From JABDKJ01 sp039028335 (GTDB taxonomy: Bacteria > Bacteroidota > Bacteroidia > Flavobacteriales_D > JABDKJ01), in contig JBCCIF010000117.1 in assembly GCA_039028335.1 (NCBI GenBank), positions 1 to 9,094 of the forward strand: DNA of 9,094 nucleotides, in the 5' to 3' direction. Of this stretch, positions 1-6,796 are shown piece after piece. Within the stretch, counting starts at the first letter, position 1. Each line of letters starts with the position of its first letter. The translations under genes and the position numbers were made by a program. Below the pieces are notes generated by a model, which saw only the letters and a list, made by a program, of their open reading frames with translations, had not been told where the DNA came from and searched no databases.

Positions 1-3000
1 ATTCAATATCGTCAACCGTGAAAATTAATTCACCCCATCTGTCATATATGCTTAATTCATAAAATGCCAGTTCGCAATTAGCGATAGGAGACCATGTTTC
101 ATTGATGCCATCCGCATCGGGCGTAAAGGCATTCGGAATGAAAAGATCACAATTACAGGGTTTTTCTTGAAGGGTGAACTCTTCTCTTAAGTCACCGCAG
201 AGATAATCATAATCAATATAGTAGAATCCATTTTGCACAAATAGCAAAGAATCATTTGAACCTGTATTCCATGTAAAAGGAATTTCCGGATAAGTAGCGA
301 CAAGACTTAATTGTTCACCGGCACATACTTCGATATTTTGACTAGTTGATTCAAGCAATGGAATTTGTTCCAGTTGAAGTGCCCCAACCGAAGGACAATT
401 TCCTTCAGTAATAGAATAAGAGAAAAGACCAGCTTGTTCAAAGCTAAAGAATCCTTCGCTTGAATATGAATATCCCTCGACTTCTGGGTTGTTTAAGTGA
501 CTCAAGTCAAGCATATAGCTTTGTCCTTCGCAGAAGCTCCCTTCAAGAAAAGGTAACTCGCTTTCTACATAATTGATGCTATGCGTCAATACAGAATCGC
601 AGCCGTATTGATTTTGTAGTTGCTCGGTAATTACTGTGGTTTCATGATAAAATGATCCATTGATTTCAATGGAGTCTCCTGCGCACAGCGTGTATTCAAG
701 GAGTTGATTAAATTCTGGAATAAAATTGACCTGGCTAATAACAATGCTGTCGCAGCCCAAAGTACTTTGGAGAATATTTTGATAAATTCCACTTTGAGTA
801 TATACGTTGCTGCCAACAGAATAGCTTTCTCCTTCGCATAGTTCGATATTCATAGTAAGTTCAAATATTTCACTTACTGTAAGGTTTAATATTACCAAAG
901 AATCGCATCCGATACTGCTTTGAAAAGTGTTTAAATACGTTCCACTTTCTGTGTAGCTTTGACTTCCAATGGTATAACTTTCGCCTTCGCAAATGGTCAT
1001 ATCGATAGGTATCTGACTTGGTTCAACTATGCTTAGATGAGTTAGGACTAGTGAATCGCATCCTGAATTCGTTTGATACCAATCTTCATAACTGCCTTCT
1101 ATTGAATAAATATTTTGTCCTTCTTGATAGTTCTCGCCTTCACAGATGGTAACGAAGTTTGTATGCGTAATAAAGTCGGTCAAAGTGAGTATTGTAGTTA
1201 CAATAGAGTCACAGCCAGTTTGTGACTGATATATGTCATCATACACGCCCTCAGAAGTATAAATTGACGTACCCTCTTGATAAGAAGAACCATTGCATAT
1301 TTCAATTTCATGGGTGATCTCCACAATAGGATTCACGAATAGGCTGATATAAACTGTTGAGTCACAGCCATTCACCGTGCTTAAGTATTGCGCGTAAGCT
1401 CCACTTTGTGTGTAACTTTGATTTCCATGCATGTAGGTTTCTCCTTCGCAGATGATAGCACTGAGGCTAATTGCGATCTCTGGTAGAACAGTTAATGAGA
1501 GATTTACAATTGAATCACATCCGTTTGACCCTGTAAATGTGTGAGGGTAATAGCCACTTTGATTATAGCTAATTCCGCCATGAAGAAAAGCTTCACCAAA
1601 GCAAACTTCAGCCTCAATCTCAAGTGAGCTTGTGGGTAAAATATTCAATATAGTCGTCACTACAGAATCGCAACCAGTAGTCAAACTTTGAAATGTATTT
1701 GAATAGATTCCCGCTTGTGTATAGACTGAATTTCCTTGGACATAGACTTCACCTTGACAAATCGAAACAATTTCTGTTGTTTCAACAATTGGGTTCACAC
1801 TTAACAAGGTTGTGACAATTGAATCACAACCTGATGATGAAGAGTAAACATCTTCGTACATTCCGAATTGAGAGTATGTGCTATTTCCTTCAATATAGGA
1901 CTCTCCTTCACAGATACTTATGAAATTTACAATTTCGATGGCATCGGTTACATCGACAAAAATTGAATCGGTATAGTTTGAACCACATGCGCTCGAATTA
2001 ACATAGTACCATGTATCGTCAACTGGGCTGGCAATAGGATTATTAATTCCAGGATTGTCAATACCTATACTTGGATACCAATTTACAGCCCCATTGGTTA
2101 AGGCAAGAAGTTGAACACTTTCACCATTGCAAACCTGCATGCTTTCTTCGACAATTAACTCTACTTGATTACTAACGAATCCTTCTGCCAAGAGAAAAAC
2201 AGCTGAATCGTAAACGGGGTCGCCACCATCTCCAATGGCTATTTTCAAATGATATGTCTCTCCGCAAATTAGGTTTAGATTGGCAGAAATAGGTAATGTA
2301 AATCCGTCATATTCGATTATTGATGGATTGGTGCTCAGGGTAGAGTTGTCCACAAAATAATTACTATGCTGATTCCAATCAGGATAATTATTCTCGCAAT
2401 CTGAAAGTATGCCAGCTTGTCCTACAAGTCCATTATTTACGGTGTTAATGCTAACCGGAGTGTCGGTATTAGGCACATTTGCGATGTTTACAGAATTATT
2501 CGAGAAAGGTCCTGAAATTCCCGGTCCGCTGAGGAAAATACCGAAAGCATCGTTCACTGCTCCACATACATACTCGTTGTATTCTTCTGAGGCAAAAACG
2601 AATGTCAAGGAGGCACTCGTGCTATTTGCAACGAAATCAAATTCCAAAACTGCGGCATCGAAGACTGTGGTTCCAGAAATGAGTTCTAGATCTGGATCGG
2701 AGCCACTTAAGAGAAAACCCTCGCTTGAGCTATCGTCTGAATTTCCTGGTGAATTTGCTGCCATTTGGCAATCTCCTGTCGCCAATATGATTCCTTGATT
2801 GAATCCAAGGTTGGTAGCGGAGGCGTCAACAATTCCTAGTTGTTGCACACCACCACTATAAGTTGGGTTTAGGGCGTTGAAATTGGTTGAAGTGAGTGTA
2901 TTGATTGCGTTTACAGGGTTTGTATAATTGATTGAGGCTTGTCCAAAGCTTGTTAAAGCAGAACTTAAGAAAAAAAGAAAAAGTACATGTTTTTTATAAT

Positions 3001-3007
3001 TCCCCAT
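1..3007 (-). CDS. Large T9SS-secreted repeat surface protein (choice-of-anchor L, Cys-pair repeats, type B sorting domain), 3' partial
   Basis: My reading of the minus strand from the ATG at 3007 to base 1 finds no stop, giving 1002 codons, so the C-terminus lies outside the window. Residues 1-22 form a signal peptide (KK, then a Leu/Phe-rich core) ending SFG|Q. Residues about 35-280 match the choice-of-anchor L domain, with the signature FASEEYNEYVCG at 138-149 followed by NDAFGIFLSGPG. Residues about 281-355 look Ig/PKD-like (NWYPS, WYYV). Residues 356-816 are nine tandem units, each with a Cys-x-G near its start and a GCDS near its end. Residues 817-955 hold a degenerate unit and another Ig-like stretch. 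From 956, FIPNAFTPDADGINETW and YDRWGELIF open a T9SS type B (gliding-motility-associated) C-terminal domain; about 47 residues are visible and the rest is cut off. By family knowledge it is exported by Sec, then T9SS, to the outer surface. An adhesin or gliding-related role is inference; no enzymatic motif was seen. Confidence 0.93.
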   Translation of the reverse strand, partial: MGNYKKHVLFLFFLSSALTSFGQASINYTNPVNAINTLTSTNFNALNPTYSGGVQQLGIVDASATNLGFNQGIILATGDCQMAANSPGNSDDSSSEGFLLSGSDPDLELISGTTVFDAAVLEFDFVANSTSASLTFVFASEEYNEYVCGAVNDAFGIFLSGPGISGPFSNNSVNIANVPNTDTPVSINTVNNGLVGQAGILSDCENNYPDWNQHSNYFVDNSTLSTNPSIIEYDGFTLPISANLNLICGETYHLKIAIGDGGDPVYDSAVFLLAEGFVSNQVELIVEESMQVCNGESVQLLALTNGAVNWYPSIGIDNPGINNPIASPVDDTWYYVNSSACGSNYTDSIFVDVTDAIEIVNFISICEGESYIEGNSTYSQFGMYEDVYSSSSGCDSIVTTLLSVNPIVETTEIVSICQGEVYVQGNSVYTQAGIYSNTFQSLTTGCDSVVTTILNILPTSSLEIEAEVCFGEAFLHGGISYNQSGYYPHTFTGSNGCDSIVNLSLTVLPEIAISLSAIICEGETYMHGNQSYTQSGAYAQYLSTVNGCDSTVYISLFVNPIVEITHEIEICNGSSYQEGTSIYTSEGVYDDIYQSQTGCDSIVTTILTLTDFITHTNFVTICEGENYQEGQNIYSIEGSYEDWYQTNSGCDSLVLTHLSIVEPSQIPIDMTICEGESYTIGSQSYTESGTYLNTFQSSIGCDSLVILNLTVSEIFELTMNIELCEGESYSVGSNVYTQSGIYQNILQSTLGCDSIVISQVNFIPEFNQLLEYTLCAGDSIEINGSFYHETTVITEQLQNQYGCDSVLTHSINYVESELPFLEGSFCEGQSYMLDLSHLNNPEVEGYSYSSEGFFSFEQAGLFSYSITEGNCPSVGALQLEQIPLLESTSQNIEVCAGEQLSLVATYPEIPFTWNTGSNDSLLFVQNGFYYIDYDYLCGDLREEFTLQEKPCNCDLFIPNAFTPDADGINETWSPIANCELAFYELSIYDRWGELIFTVDDIE
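560..1942 (-). repeat. Nine tandem in-frame repeats of 153-156 bp (51-52 aa) with paired cysteines
   Basis: The GCDS codons recur on the minus strand at 1820-1831, 1664-1675, 1511-1522, 1358-1369, 1205-1216, 1052-1063, 899-910, 746-757 and 593-604. The spacing is 156 bases once and then exactly 153 seven times. Each unit reads roughly C-x-G-E-x-Y, a Gly, a Tyr, S/Q-x-G-x-Y, then GCDS and a short beta-like tail such as IVTTIL. The two cysteines are 28-29 residues apart in most units, which would suit a disulfide in each unit outside the cell (inference). Identity is much clearer in protein than in DNA, so the array is not recent. The last unit is the most diverged, and a tenth, degenerate copy (FCEGQSY, then NCPS) follows it. 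Similar GCDS-type units occur in many Bacteroidota surface proteins; I do not assign a family name. Confidence 0.9.
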
Positions 3008-3093
3008 CTCGCTAAATCACGTTCACAAAAATCAGGAGGGAAGAGGAAGGAGGTTTTTTGGAATACTAAAATTAATGCAAAAAGGGATTCATG
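3008..3093 (-). other. Intergenic leader of the large surface protein gene
   Basis: These 86 bases lie between the MATE stop and the start of the large surface protein. Read on the minus strand, the leader holds an uninterrupted 20-base pyrimidine tract (3034-3053) about 26-46 bases before the ATG. No hairpin terminator is evident, and I see no clean TAnnTTTG promoter element or purine-rich ribosome binding site. Read-through from the MATE gene is therefore possible, though a weak promoter cannot be excluded by eye. Confidence 0.5.
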
Positions 3094-4407
3094 TCAAGTT
3101 CTATTTCGAAATTCCCGCTCCAAATGGTAATAAAGATGCGCTCCACGCAAGAACATAAACATGATAAAAGCAGTCCAAATAGCATACATTTTAAGATGAA
3201 AATGATCCAAGATCAATAAAATTGGTATAAAACCTATTCCTACGGCTAAAAGCAGATTGTTCATCAATAAGATACCTTTTCCCAAGCCTTTAAACACACC
3301 GTCTAAAGAGAATGCAAGTGCATTTATTGGTTGTGAAATAATGATCATCCAAAAGAATTTGTTGAAAATGAGAATAACTTCAGGTTCAGCCCCAAAAAAG
3401 GATGCTATCCATGGTGAACATATGAAGAAAACAATGGACAATAAGAGAGCGATACTGACTGAAATCTTGATGAGTTTAATTGCCAATGGAAAAATGAGTT
3501 CATTTTTTCCGGCTCCTTGCAGCCGCCCGGAAATTGCATTTCCGGCATTGGCAAATCCATCGATAAAATAACTGGCAAAAAGCCAAATATTCACGGCTAT
3601 TGTATGAGCAGCTATGTGTTCGTCACTGTACGATGTTGCGTATCGCGCAGCCAAAAAGAATGCAGCATTTAAGGCCAATGTGCGAATCATCAACGTGCTG
3701 CTTAGGGTAAAAAGCTTAAATAATTCCGAATGAAGTCTTCCAGTAATCGGAAAAAGGCGAAAACCGGTTTTTCTATGCAAATAGAGTAGTGCTAAGCAGA
3801 GCATGACCAGTTGCGAAATGAAACTCGCTAATGCCGCACCTCTTACCCCCATTGATTCAATCCATCCTTCAATTCCCATTATAAATGCATAGTCCAACAA
3901 TGCATTACAGACTAGGCCGATCAAGCTGATTTGCATTGCCCAGGATGTATTTTGAGAGCCCCTGAAGATACCGAAGCATGCAAATGTGCAGAGTACAACA
4001 GGAATTCCCATGGCTCGAATACCGTAATAGTCAATGCAGTTTTGTAGAACTTCACCTTCAGCTTCATAAAGTTTGAATATGGGCCCGGCAAGCATCCAAG
4101 TCAAAAGGAAAATCAATAGTCCAATAAAAAATATAAAGAAGAAAGCCTGTGGAATAAAACTTTTCAATTGACTCAGTTTCTCTTCTCCAAAATAACGAGA
4201 TACGATTGCTGAAACGGCCGTCTTGCTTTGTGCTAGCGTCCAAATTATAAGAAGAAATAATGAAGTCGCCAATCCGACCCCTGCCAAGGCTTCTGTTCCC
4301 AGTTGTCCAACGAAAAAGGTATCAACTAATGAAATGACAGGTTCGGCAATACCCGAAATAATGGCCGGGAAGGCGAGGCGATTGATTTCTTTGTTGGTGA
4401 TTTTCAA
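3094..4407 (-). CDS. MATE-family efflux transporter (DinF/NorM-like)
   Basis: This 437-residue inner-membrane protein has the length and alternating hydrophobic pattern of the 12-helix MATE exporters, which expel drugs, organic cations or metabolites using a H+ or Na+ gradient. The N-terminus carries the hallmark first helix, with PAIISGIAEPVISLVDT followed by FFVGQLGTEALAGVG; Asp29 corresponds in position to the TM1 acidic residue important in archaeal and bacterial MATEs. The second half repeats the fold, with GFANAGNAISGRLQGAGK around 284-301 and SLDGVFKGLGKG around 367-378. The overall style is closer to DinF than to classical NorM, but substrate and coupling ion cannot be read from sequence. 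The start appears to be TTG (complement of 4405-4407): the reading frame upstream meets a TGA with no ATG between, and the first internal Met is too far into the fold. The gene begins 31 bases after the LamG gene and may be cotranscribed with it. Confidence 0.93.
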   Translation of the reverse strand: MKITNKEINRLAFPAIISGIAEPVISLVDTFFVGQLGTEALAGVGLATSLFLLIIWTLAQSKTAVSAIVSRYFGEEKLSQLKSFIPQAFFFIFFIGLLIFLLTWMLAGPIFKLYEAEGEVLQNCIDYYGIRAMGIPVVLCTFACFGIFRGSQNTSWAMQISLIGLVCNALLDYAFIMGIEGWIESMGVRGAALASFISQLVMLCLALLYLHRKTGFRLFPITGRLHSELFKLFTLSSTLMIRTLALNAAFFLAARYATSYSDEHIAAHTIAVNIWLFASYFIDGFANAGNAISGRLQGAGKNELIFPLAIKLIKISVSIALLLSIVFFICSPWIASFFGAEPEVILIFNKFFWMIIISQPINALAFSLDGVFKGLGKGILLMNNLLLAVGIGFIPILLILDHFHLKMYAIWTAFIMFMFLRGAHLYYHLEREFRNRT

Positions 4408-4438
4408 GTTGCCAAATGTACACCTTGAAACCGAATTC

Positions 4439-5383
4439 CTATTCGATAATAATTCGTTTCATGCCTTTCGCCTCTCCTTCATGAAAGATGATCAGTGAAT
4501 ACATTCCACTTGAAAGGTCTTTTACATCTATTTGAAAAATGGAAGCATTAATGCCTTGTTCAAGCACTTTTGTTCCATCCATTGCATGCATGCTCAGATA
4601 ATCAGCAGATAAATCCTTTAAATTGAATTGAATAAAATCACTTGCGGGATTGGGATAAATAGTGATGTCGATCTCTAGTTCATCAAGACTAACAAGGCAT
4701 GTGCTGGAAGCATTGTACAAATCTCCCACTTCACTCACACTTAATGCCTTGTTATAAAATGCAACGTCATCTAATATTCCCTCGAAATTTTCTCCAAAAT
4801 GCACATCAGCAGAAAACAAATTGTGAATCACTTCTTTGGATTCCAGAGCCAATTGATTGTCAAAATAAACCTCAAATCCACTGGGTTCAAAAACAGCAAC
4901 CAAATGGTGCCATAGGGTATCGTTTGGCCAAGTGACTATATTTTGATCGATGAAATGCTGATCCATATCAATGCCAATAACAGGAGTATTGTTGTCATAT
5001 AAAAAAAGACTAAAAGAAACAGAGTCGCTATAGGCCCAACCACGATTGTATAAGTACTCTCTATCTCCAGGATCATCTGAACCGTATCGGTACCAAAGAC
5101 TCACTGAAAAGCTACTATCCGCTGTTACTGGAAATCCTCCTACACCTCCTTGAATGAGCATTACGCTTGTCCATTCACCATCAAAGGAATAAGCGCAGTT
5201 TTGAATGCCAAAGCGATCTTCCGCTCCCTGAACATTACCAACCACAAGAGCATGATTTCCAAAAATGACATCATTTGCATTGCCACTAAAAGGGTAATAA
5301 TGACTGAGGCCATCGGTTGGTATTTGTCCAAAGAGGGGAGAGGTCAATGCGAAAATTAGAATGGAATAAATGCAGTGCTTCAT
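4439..5383 (-). CDS. Secreted LamG-domain protein with T9SS type A sorting domain
   Basis: This is a 314-residue exported protein. Residues 1-19 are a signal peptide (MKHCIYSILI start, cleavage LFG|Q). Residues about 25-226 are a LamG / concanavalin A-like jelly roll, seen in LSHYYPFSGNANDV, YSFDGEWTSV, SFSVSLWYRY, LWHHLVAVFE, VYFDNQLAL, GILDDVAFYNKALS and the closing DLYNAS. Residues about 238-314 are a T9SS type A (Por secretion tail) domain with ITIYPNPASDFIQF and SSGMYSLII, ending KRIIIE. The LamG fold usually binds glycans or proteins or serves as an accessory module; no catalytic domain is attached, so the ligand is unknown. The frame stays open to an ATG at 5497, but that extension crosses the icd terminator and would bury the signal peptide behind 38 residues, so I place the start at 5383. 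The MATE gene follows 31 bases downstream. Confidence 0.92.
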   Translation of the reverse strand: MKHCIYSILIFALTSPLFGQIPTDGLSHYYPFSGNANDVIFGNHALVVGNVQGAEDRFGIQNCAYSFDGEWTSVMLIQGGVGGFPVTADSSFSVSLWYRYGSDDPGDREYLYNRGWAYSDSVSFSLFLYDNNTPVIGIDMDQHFIDQNIVTWPNDTLWHHLVAVFEPSGFEVYFDNQLALESKEVIHNLFSADVHFGENFEGILDDVAFYNKALSVSEVGDLYNASSTCLVSLDELEIDITIYPNPASDFIQFNLKDLSADYLSMHAMDGTKVLEQGINASIFQIDVKDLSSGMYSLIIFHEGEAKGMKRIIIE

Positions 5384-5416
5384 ATATGGAAGATATAACT
5401 TATTGTATGAATAGAT

Positions 5417-5424
5417 AAAATGTA
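5417..5424 (-). promoter_or_regulatory. Possible -7 element for the LamG gene
   Basis: On the minus strand this reads TACATTTT, which matches seven of eight positions of the Bacteroidota -7 consensus TAnnTTTG. It lies about 34 bases before the chosen ATG and downstream of the icd terminator, where a new promoter is needed. I saw no convincing -33 TTTG partner, and AT-rich DNA yields such matches by chance. Confidence 0.3.
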
Positions 5425-5446
5425 AAAAGCAGATTCTTATAAAGCA

Positions 5447-5479
5447 AAAACCGCCTTTATCTGAGATAAAGACGGTTTT
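5447..5479 (-). terminator. Intrinsic terminator after icd
   Basis: Two 15-base arms (5447-5461 and 5465-5479) flank a 3-base loop. The one imperfect position (5454/5472) is a G-U wobble in the minus-strand transcript but an unpaired C-A on the plus strand, which points to minus-strand use. The 3' arm ends in a run of five U, followed shortly by UUUAU. It begins 24 bases after the icd stop and separates icd from the LamG gene. Confidence 0.88.
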
Positions 5480-5503
5480 AGAAAATTGTTTATTCAAAAA
5501 TTC

Positions 5504-6727
5504 TTAGGCCATGTTTTCCACAATGGCACCGCCAAATTCAGAGCATTTCAATAATGTTGCATTTTCCATCAAACGCTCGAAATCATAGGTCACTGTTTTA
5601 TTGTCAATGGCTCCTTCAATTCCTTTAACAACGAGATCAGCTGCCTCATTCCACCCCATATATTGAAGCATCATCACACCTGAAAGAATTACAGAAGAAG
5701 GATTAACCTTATCCTGGCCAGCATATTTAGGAGCTGTTCCGTGCGTAGCTTCGAAAATGGCTATACCTGATTCGTAATTTATATTCGCACCTGGTGCAAT
5801 TCCTATTCCACCCACTGCAGCAGCTAAGGCATCAGAAATATAATCTCCATTCAGATTTAAAGTGGCAATTACTTCATATTCCGCAGGACGCAATAAAATC
5901 TGTTGCAAGAAAGCATCTGCAATAACGTCTTTGATAACGATCTTATGTCCGTCTTTGTCAATTACTTGCCATGGCCCTCCGTCTAAATCTTCCGCTCCAA
6001 ACTCACTTTTTGACAACTGGTATCCCCATTCTTTGAATTTACCTTCGGTAAATTTCATGATATTGCCTTTGTGAACGAGCGTTACAGAATCTCTTTTGTT
6101 ATCTATAGCGTATTGAATCGCTGCCCTCACCAATCGTTCTGTTCCTTCAACTGATACGGGTTTTACTCCTAAGGAACATGAATTCGGGAATCGAATGCCC
6201 GTTACTCCCATTTCGTCTATTAGGAAACGTTTTACTTTTTCATTTTCACTTGTACCATTTTCCCATTCAATCCCTGCATAAATATCCTCCGTATTTTCTC
6301 TGAAAATGACCATGTCAACTTTTTGAGGCTCTTTAACCGGTGAAGGCACTCCGGTGAACCATCTTACAGGTCTAACACAAGCAAAGAGATCCAATTTCTG
6401 TCTTAGTGCAACATTCAATGAGCGAATACCTCCTCCAACAGGAGTCGTTAATGGACCTTTTATAGCTACCAAGTGTTCTTTGATATTATCAAGTGTAGAT
6501 TGTGGAAGCCATTCACTGGTTAAGTTGTGCGCCTTTTCACCAGCATATACTTCTAACCATTCAATTTTCTTCTCTCCATTATAGGCTTTTTCAACGGCAG
6601 CATCTAAAACGCTTTGAGCAGCTGCCCAAATGTCAGGACCAATTCCATCTCCTTCGATAAAAGGAATAATCGGGTCATTTGGTATGTTCAGTTTTCCGTT
6701 TTCTATCGTGATTTTCGTTCCACTCAT
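5504..6727 (-). CDS. icd: NADP-dependent isocitrate dehydrogenase (E. coli-type homodimer)
   Basis: This cytoplasmic TCA-cycle enzyme oxidatively decarboxylates isocitrate to 2-oxoglutarate, yielding NADPH (EC 1.1.1.42). The 407-residue protein is close in length to E. coli Icd (416) and alike over long stretches. Isocitrate-binding residues are present as Ser103, Asn105, Arg109 (GGGIRSLNVALRQ), Arg119 and Arg143. Catalytic Tyr150 (in FRENTEDIYAG) and Lys220 (VHKGNIMKFTEG) are intact, as are the metal-binding aspartates 271, 295 and 299. Lys334-Tyr335 (HGTAPKYAGQDK) and Tyr381/Arg385 (TYDFERLM) match the NADP-selecting positions of E. coli Icd, so NADP rather than NAD is expected. Ser103 corresponds to the serine phosphorylated by AceK in E. 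coli; no aceK-like gene is in the window. The ATG at 6727 starts the normal N-terminus. A promoter-like element lies just upstream and a strong terminator just downstream, which suggests a single-gene transcript. Confidence 0.98.
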   Translation of the reverse strand: MSGTKITIENGKLNIPNDPIIPFIEGDGIGPDIWAAAQSVLDAAVEKAYNGEKKIEWLEVYAGEKAHNLTSEWLPQSTLDNIKEHLVAIKGPLTTPVGGGIRSLNVALRQKLDLFACVRPVRWFTGVPSPVKEPQKVDMVIFRENTEDIYAGIEWENGTSENEKVKRFLIDEMGVTGIRFPNSCSLGVKPVSVEGTERLVRAAIQYAIDNKRDSVTLVHKGNIMKFTEGKFKEWGYQLSKSEFGAEDLDGGPWQVIDKDGHKIVIKDVIADAFLQQILLRPAEYEVIATLNLNGDYISDALAAAVGGIGIAPGANINYESGIAIFEATHGTAPKYAGQDKVNPSSVILSGVMMLQYMGWNEAADLVVKGIEGAIDNKTVTYDFERLMENATLLKCSEFGGAIVENMA

Positions 6728-6762
6728 TGTGTTCTTTTTCTATTCGTATTTATTTCGGGCTG

Positions 6763-6770
6763 CAAAGATA
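6763..6770 (-). promoter_or_regulatory. -7 promoter element of icd
   Basis: On the minus strand this reads TATCTTTG, an exact match to the TAnnTTTG consensus recognised by the primary sigma factor of Bacteroidota. It sits in the 69-base gap between the peptidase stop and icd, and would start transcription about 30 bases before the ATG. The upstream -33 TTTG half is not clearly present: the expected region reads GATGCTGG. Confidence 0.6.
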
Positions 6771-6796
6771 CTATTTGCTCTGCTAATCCCAGCATC

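Noticed and set aside
631..816. Short minus-strand frame of 61 codons
   Set aside because: It is an out-of-frame shadow within repeats 8-9 of the large surface protein, whose own frame is continuous here.
560..1942. Regularly spaced repeats as a possible CRISPR array
   Set aside because: The period is 153 bases, in frame, conserved at protein rather than DNA level, and lies within a coding sequence.
2409..2798. Plus-strand open frame of 129 codons
   Set aside because: It lies antisense inside the choice-of-anchor L region of the minus-strand surface protein, resembles no known family, and has no signal or domain.
3034..3053. Plus-strand AGGAGG-like motifs as ribosome binding sites
   Set aside because: No start codon or plausible plus-strand gene follows; the downstream plus frames are shadows of the MATE gene.
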